A stretch of 64,000 nucleotides of DNA from Siphonodentalium dalli. Lineage: Eukaryota > Mollusca > Scaphopoda > Gadilida > Siphonodentaliidae. The notes below the pieces were generated by a model. That model saw only the letters and a list, made by a program, of their open reading frames with translations, was not told where the DNA came from and made no database searches. The position numbers were made by a program, and so were the translations under genes. Position 1 is the stretch's first letter. Each line of letters starts with the position of its first letter. Positions 60,126-64,000 of this stretch are shown one piece after another. The stretch spans positions 81,620,705 through 81,684,704 of the forward strand of contig CP136067.1 of NCBI GenBank assembly GCA_032622095.1, in the 5' to 3' direction.

Positions 60126-61235
60126 TCAGGGGAAGTAATGTATTGCTAGCAGCGCGAATGCGGACCAAGACACCGCCAATGCAATCACAACAACTCCGAG
60201 CATTATTCGAAATGACCCGGGAGATCGTAACGCGTGATAAAATTTCTTTGAAGAATGCGAAGAACTCACGTCTGTTTTAAACACAGGACTCCAGGAAGGG
60301 CCATTAGCTTTGCCGTCATTAAAGTCGTATGGCAAAATTCCACATAACTTCTTGGCGGTGTCACTGCATCCTATACCTGGCATATCAAAATCCACCATTT
60401 CTTTTGGTGAATCGCTCGGTATGTGCGTCGACATTAGAGCAACACCGTGTGCAGGCCAATACGCAGTCGCCACCATGTTTGCATACGCCAACTTCTTCAA
60501 CATCAAGTCTTCTTTGCGCGCCCAGATGGCAGGAACCATGCAGTTCATGACGACATAGCGCCACCTGGCGTCTTCGCGGTCTCGTTTTGGTCGCGCATTA
60601 GCATGGACAAGCCTCGAATCCCATAACACCATCCCGCCTTTGGGAACAGGTACTCTTACTTTCTTGAACTTTTTTTCTTCGAAGAGTAATTTGTCATCAT
60701 CTTTGAGCCTATAGAAGTTATTCAGAGAGCTACGAATATAAGCCTTTTGGTTGGTTGAAAAGAATTCTTCGTGAAACTTATGTGACCCCTCGAGGACCTC
60801 GAATGTCCAGTCATTTTCGGATGCTTCTTCAAGATACACCGCCCCTTGATAACAATGAAGTCCAGTTTTGTTACCTCCTTGGTCGAAATGTAACCAACCG
60901 GGGTTGTTTGCATCCCAGAAAGTTTCCTCCGTGGTTTCTGCCGGTCTCCCAATTGCAACAGAACCAAGACTGGTCAGCAGTTTATCGGTACCCCAGATGT
61001 CGGCGAAAACATCTTTTGTTCGCAGTCTTGCGAACCAGGCAGGTTCTGTGAAACCCACCCTATATCTCTGGATCAATGATTGCATCGAAAACGGCCAAGT
61101 GCCATCATCGGTAAATTGTTTCAACCAATCCTGGAATTTGGCAATGCATTTGTTGCACTCTTTATCTGTTAATATTCCGTGAATTACGAGGTATCCCTTC
61201 TCTTCCAGCAAACTGATCTGAGACTTCGTTAGCAT
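60126..61235 (-). CDS. Phytanoyl-CoA dioxygenase-like enzyme, tail-anchored, copy B
   Basis: Second gene of the pair, same length (369 residues), about 95 per cent identical to copy A by hand count, no stops or shifts. The HFD motif (116-118), His211 and the C-terminal membrane segment (about 344-366, ending LLAIHYFP) are kept. Changes include Asp91-Ala92 to Gly-Ser, Arg150 to Gly and Ser232 to Cys. The start at 61235 follows ATCGTTTATTCCAG, the conserved acceptor-like site. An open frame continues 49 codons further upstream, but that stretch lies largely in a MITE specific to this copy, so an upstream start is unlikely. Both genes appear functional. Regulation could differ because the sequence from 46 bases upstream is replaced by the MITE. 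Confidence 0.85.
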   Translation of the reverse strand: MLTKSQISLLEEKGYLVIHGILTDKECNKCIAKFQDWLKQFTDDGTWPFSMQSLIQRYRVGFTEPAWFARLRTKDVFADIWGTDKLLTSLGSVAIGRPAETTEETFWDANNPGWLHFDQGGNKTGLHCYQGAVYLEEASENDWTFEVLEGSHKFHEEFFSTNQKAYIRSSLNNFYRLKDDDKLLFEEKKFKKVRVPVPKGGMVLWDSRLVHANARPKRDREDARWRYVVMNCMVPAIWARKEDLMLKKLAYANMVATAYWPAHGVALMSTHIPSDSPKEMVDFDMPGIGCSDTAKKLCGILPYDFNDGKANGPSWSPVFKTDVSSSHSSKKFYHALRSPGSFRIMLGVVVIALAVSWSAFALLAIHYFP

Positions 61236-61281
61236 TTCTGGAATAAACGATTTAATAATCAGCTTAAAGGTCCAGCCCATA

Positions 61282-61792
61282 ACTCGGTGGAGAATCACGT
61301 GGTTTCGAAGTTGGTGAGTACCATGCACCCACTCAAAATGTGCAAACGCACAAAAAACATAATATATGAGGAATTGACACAAAACGTAGCATGTTGACTG
61401 TTACGAGCACACGCTAGTTTATTTTTAAAACAAGTTGATACCTTATTTGTTCAAAAATACTGAGCAGTTTTCTATAATATTCTGACCAAAGTTTCCAGTC
61501 GGAGGTTCGTGGAATACACAAGACCATACTTCTTTAGGAGAATCCTTCGACTGACAACTTTGGTCAGATTGTTAATTAGCGCAAACAACTGTGAGTTTAG
61601 ACACAAATTAGGTAATTAGCTTGTTTGAAAAATAGTACAGCATATGCATGCTCGTAGCTGCCAAAATACAATGTAATATATAATTATCCTAGTTTATTAC
61701 ACTTTTCCTCGTTTCTGGTCGCGTTTGCATCGCCTCGGCCATTTTGAATTCGTGGTACTCATCAACTCGAAACCACGCGATTCCCCACCGTG
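61282..61792. mobile_element. 511-bp MITE just upstream of dioxygenase copy B
   Basis: Inverted ends CGGTGGAGAATCACGTGGTT and complement, continuing through TCGAAGTTGGTGAGTACC. CATA flanks both sides (61278-61281 and 61793-61796), and copy A shows the uninterrupted CCCATATATGTGGTGG. Separates the gene from its ancestral upstream region. Confidence 0.75.
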
Positions 61793-61945
61793 CATATATA
61801 TGATGGAATTGCAGGGATGTCGTATAAATAGATAATCAGCAGATAGCTCAACTTAGAAGACGAAATCTACCTGCTGATTATCTGTATAAACGATTTTTAA
61901 CTTAGAGTAATTCGATATTTCAAAGTGAGGACAAAACGTAGCTAC
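61793..61945. repeat. Distal end of segmental duplication copy B
   Basis: Matches 48833-48862 and then 49193-49320 of copy A (CAGATAGCTCAACTTAGAA ... AAAACGTAGCTACTTTAATGA). Confidence 0.75.
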
Positions 61946-62270
61946 TTTAATGAGTCCATGCACCATGCATTCACACTTTTATATAATTATCTTTCCATGT
62001 AAAATAAGCAATTCTGATGATTGTTATGCGCATGCCCATGTATTAAAACCGGCCATATTGTGTAATGTATACAGAAAATAAACTGGTTTAAAATCTGTCC
62101 TCCGGTCTTGGTAAATCAGTTTGAAATTGTCAAATGACTGATTTTGTTCGCCCACAAAGCCTATTTGTGAACCTCGGGTAATGAATGAAAGTGTCAATGA
62201 CACTGTATCTCCACTTGGGAAGGAGTGAATTTTTTGCTGAATAATGCATAGAACGATAAAGAAGAAGGAA
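61946..62270. other. Unassigned non-coding sequence
   Basis: No gene or repeat recognised; leads into the tandem units that follow. Confidence 0.3.
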
Positions 62271-62277
62271 AATAAAC

Positions 62278-62915
62278 TAGAGGTCACCCCGAAAATCCAC
62301 ATGAAGTTTGGTGATGATCAGATTTAAGGATGTGGTCTGTTGGGTACGCCAAAGGATTTAGTCATACAAAGAGAAAATTCCAAAATGGATGCGGGCGGCC
62401 ATGCTTTTCAACGAATTTTGGTCAAAATAGGAGGCTCCCACATAGAGGTCACCCCGAAGATCCTAATGAAGTTTCGTGATGATCGGATGAGGGATGTGTG
62501 TAGGGTGTGCCAAAGGATTTAGTCATGCAATGAGTAAAATCCAAGATGGCTGCCGGCGGCCATATTTTTCATCCAAAATCGTTCAAATTCGATAGCTCCC
62601 ATCTACAGGTGATCATAATCGTGCCTGCAAAATATAAAAATGATCCGGCCATAAATACGGGCTGTAGCGTGTGCCGATGGATTCACATATTTGAAATCAA
62701 AGTTGGCTGCTGGCGGCCATGTTTTTCATCGAGATACGGAAAATTTTGATAGCTCCCATCTATATGTCACTCTGAAGCTACATATAAAGTTTGGTAAAGA
62801 TCGGATAATGGATGCAATCTGTAGGGCGTTCCAAAGGAAATTGTTGACGCACGCACGGACGACGGACGCCAACCCATGGCAATAACTCACACTTTACGTT
62901 GTAAAGTTGAGCTAA
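62278..62915 (+). repeat. Tandem units of about 160 bp ending in an AGCTCA-type tail
   Basis: Four diverged units starting AGAGGTCACCCCGAA or similar at 62278, 62443, 62607 and 62763 (spacing 165, 164, 156). Each carries GGCGGCCATG-TTTTC. The block ends with ACGCACGGACGACGGACG and ...GTTGAGCTAAAAA, parallel in layout to the 39998-41522 family. The open frames across it follow the repeat. Confidence 0.7.
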
Positions 62916-64000
62916 AAAGGTACATTATTCCGTTTGGTTATAGAAGTGGTTTCTCTGTCCCCAACTTTTTTCAAAAGTATCAACAGTTGGAGATTTCTGG
63001 CTGAATAAAATAGGCTGTGATTATTATGTCTGTATTTTAACCCTTTATTTACTAAATGGATTCTTCCATTCAGTTATAAAAGTAGCCGATACATTGGAAT
63101 AGTATATATTATTCATTTGGAGGGATATTCTGGAAATTTAAGCAGACGACAGATAATACAAATTTTAATACAGAAGAATTCATCGGAAGGAAATTTTCAG
63201 ATGATAAATCTTCTTATTATTCAGTTATATCTGAACATGTACTGGTCAATGCGTATTTAGTACAGAAAGGATTAAAGGGACACAGAGCACTCACAGTGGG
63301 TAAATGTGCAAAAAAATATATAATTCTGTAGAAATATATGGAGAAATAGATAAATTTTGGTTTTATATTAAAGATACAAAGGGCCTTCGCGATGCTATTG
63401 CTGTTAGAGCAGTCACGTCCGTCAAAACCACCATAATCAGAAAGAATATTAAAATATAGACAGATATTGTTCTTATACCAATCATAGATATCGCGTAAAT
63501 AGTATGTTATTGTCAAGTTCATACGCTGCGATATGTAAACAAAAGCCAAAGTATGTTAGAGAACCTGTTGTGTATATAAACAAACGCGCGGAACTAGCAG
63601 AAGTCAGACGAAGAGTTTCCGCTTGTTTTATATAAGAGGGCACTGTGCATGCAGTCTCATTCAAATCGCACCAAGTCTCATATTTTAATCGACCCATACT
63701 ACCCGTTGTCAGTTCAAAATTCAGCTAACGTACGTTACTTCATGATTGGGGAATGATCAAACAGAAAATGTGTATATATAATTACGAATCTATTAGAGTT
63801 GTGTTTTTTTCCAAAGAGATCAAATTGTATTAATCCAGTTCGTATTTTCTCCTAACATATTATAATTACGTCACACCAAATAAGGAATTTACAATGATAG
63901 TATTGTCACTCGTATGCGTTGTAGATTGCGCGCGCATTTTCTAAATAACATTCTATTACATAATAACGGCACACGCCAAATAAGGAATATTTACCACGAG
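62916..64000. other. Unassigned sequence to the window end
   Basis: 63495-63600 resembles 17615-17710. CAC(G)CCAAATAAGGAAT is repeated at 63873 and 63972. No gene recognised. Confidence 0.35.

Larger units (their letters stand above)
56148..61281. repeat. Segmental duplication copy B
   Basis: One continuous copy of what is split in copy A (32629-34450 plus 45298-48850). Near 57740 it carries the empty target of the 10.8-kb transposon. Its left border abuts the TTAA flank of the neighbouring element. Continues after a MITE at 61793-61945. Confidence 0.9.

Noticed and set aside
61236-61382. N-terminal extension of dioxygenase copy B by 49 residues
   Set aside because: Most of the extension is MITE sequence absent from copy A, and a splice-acceptor-like CAG precedes the shared ATG.
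62340-62885. Three similar frames with AGGH-F motifs
   Set aside because: Translations of a diverged tandem repeat in different frames; unit lengths 165, 164 and 156 do not keep frame.

Overview
This window looks like intergenic-rich DNA from an animal nuclear genome, most likely a mollusc. No operons, ribosome-binding sites, tRNA or rRNA genes or phage genes are visible. The sequence is AT-rich by eye, carries many TATA-type microsatellites and long G/C homopolymers, and is packed with inverted-repeat DNA elements. The mollusc assignment rests on dispersed repeats that start or end with AGCTCACCTGAGACGAAGTC next to CGTCCGTC stretches, a type I remember from bivalve and gastropod genomes. It was not checked by a search.

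Only a few genes have real support. (1) 10236-12775: a two-exon gene for a secreted, basic 141-residue protein resembling a peptide-hormone precursor, with a clean splice donor and acceptor that keep frame. (2) 26957-27670: a secreted protein with two saposin-B domains, preceded by a TATA box. (3) 47680-48789 and 60126-61235, minus strand: two nearly identical 369-residue phytanoyl-CoA-dioxygenase-like enzymes with a C-terminal membrane anchor, on the two copies of a segmental duplication. Broken genes are a PHD-finger transposon protein (41688-42427, minus) and the 3' end of a LINE reverse-transcriptase ORF (52135-52981, plus).

Layout: 0-1.7 kb low-complexity and small hairpins; 1.74-7.62 kb a giant foldback element whose arms carry 42-bp tandem repeats; 7.6-10.2 kb unassigned; 10.2-12.8 kb the secreted peptide gene, its intron full of repeats; 12.8-20.9 kb unassigned sequence with dispersed repeats; 20.9-26.3 kb a 31-bp tandem array, an 875-bp terminal-inverted-repeat (TIR) element and a 1.3-kb tandem duplication; 26.9-27.7 kb the saposin gene; 27.8-31.4 kb small inverted-repeat elements; 32.6-49.3 kb duplication copy A, split by a 10.8-kb insertion; 49.4-51.9 kb a TTAA element and unassigned DNA; 51.9-56.1 kb a TTAA element broken by a LINE and by a 2.2-kb TIR element; 56.1-61.9 kb duplication copy B; 62-64 kb a tandem repeat and unassigned DNA.

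The most interesting result is that copy B preserves the empty site for the insertion in copy A. This defines a 10,843-bp foldback-type transposon (34451-45293) with perfect 29-bp terminal repeats and a 4-bp target duplication. Its right arm is interrupted by a second 5.3-kb element (39022-44359) with its own 19-bp terminal repeats, a 15-base motif clustered near both ends, and a decayed PHD-finger protein. That element holds a third repeat, which holds a fourth. The order of insertion can therefore be read directly from the sequence.
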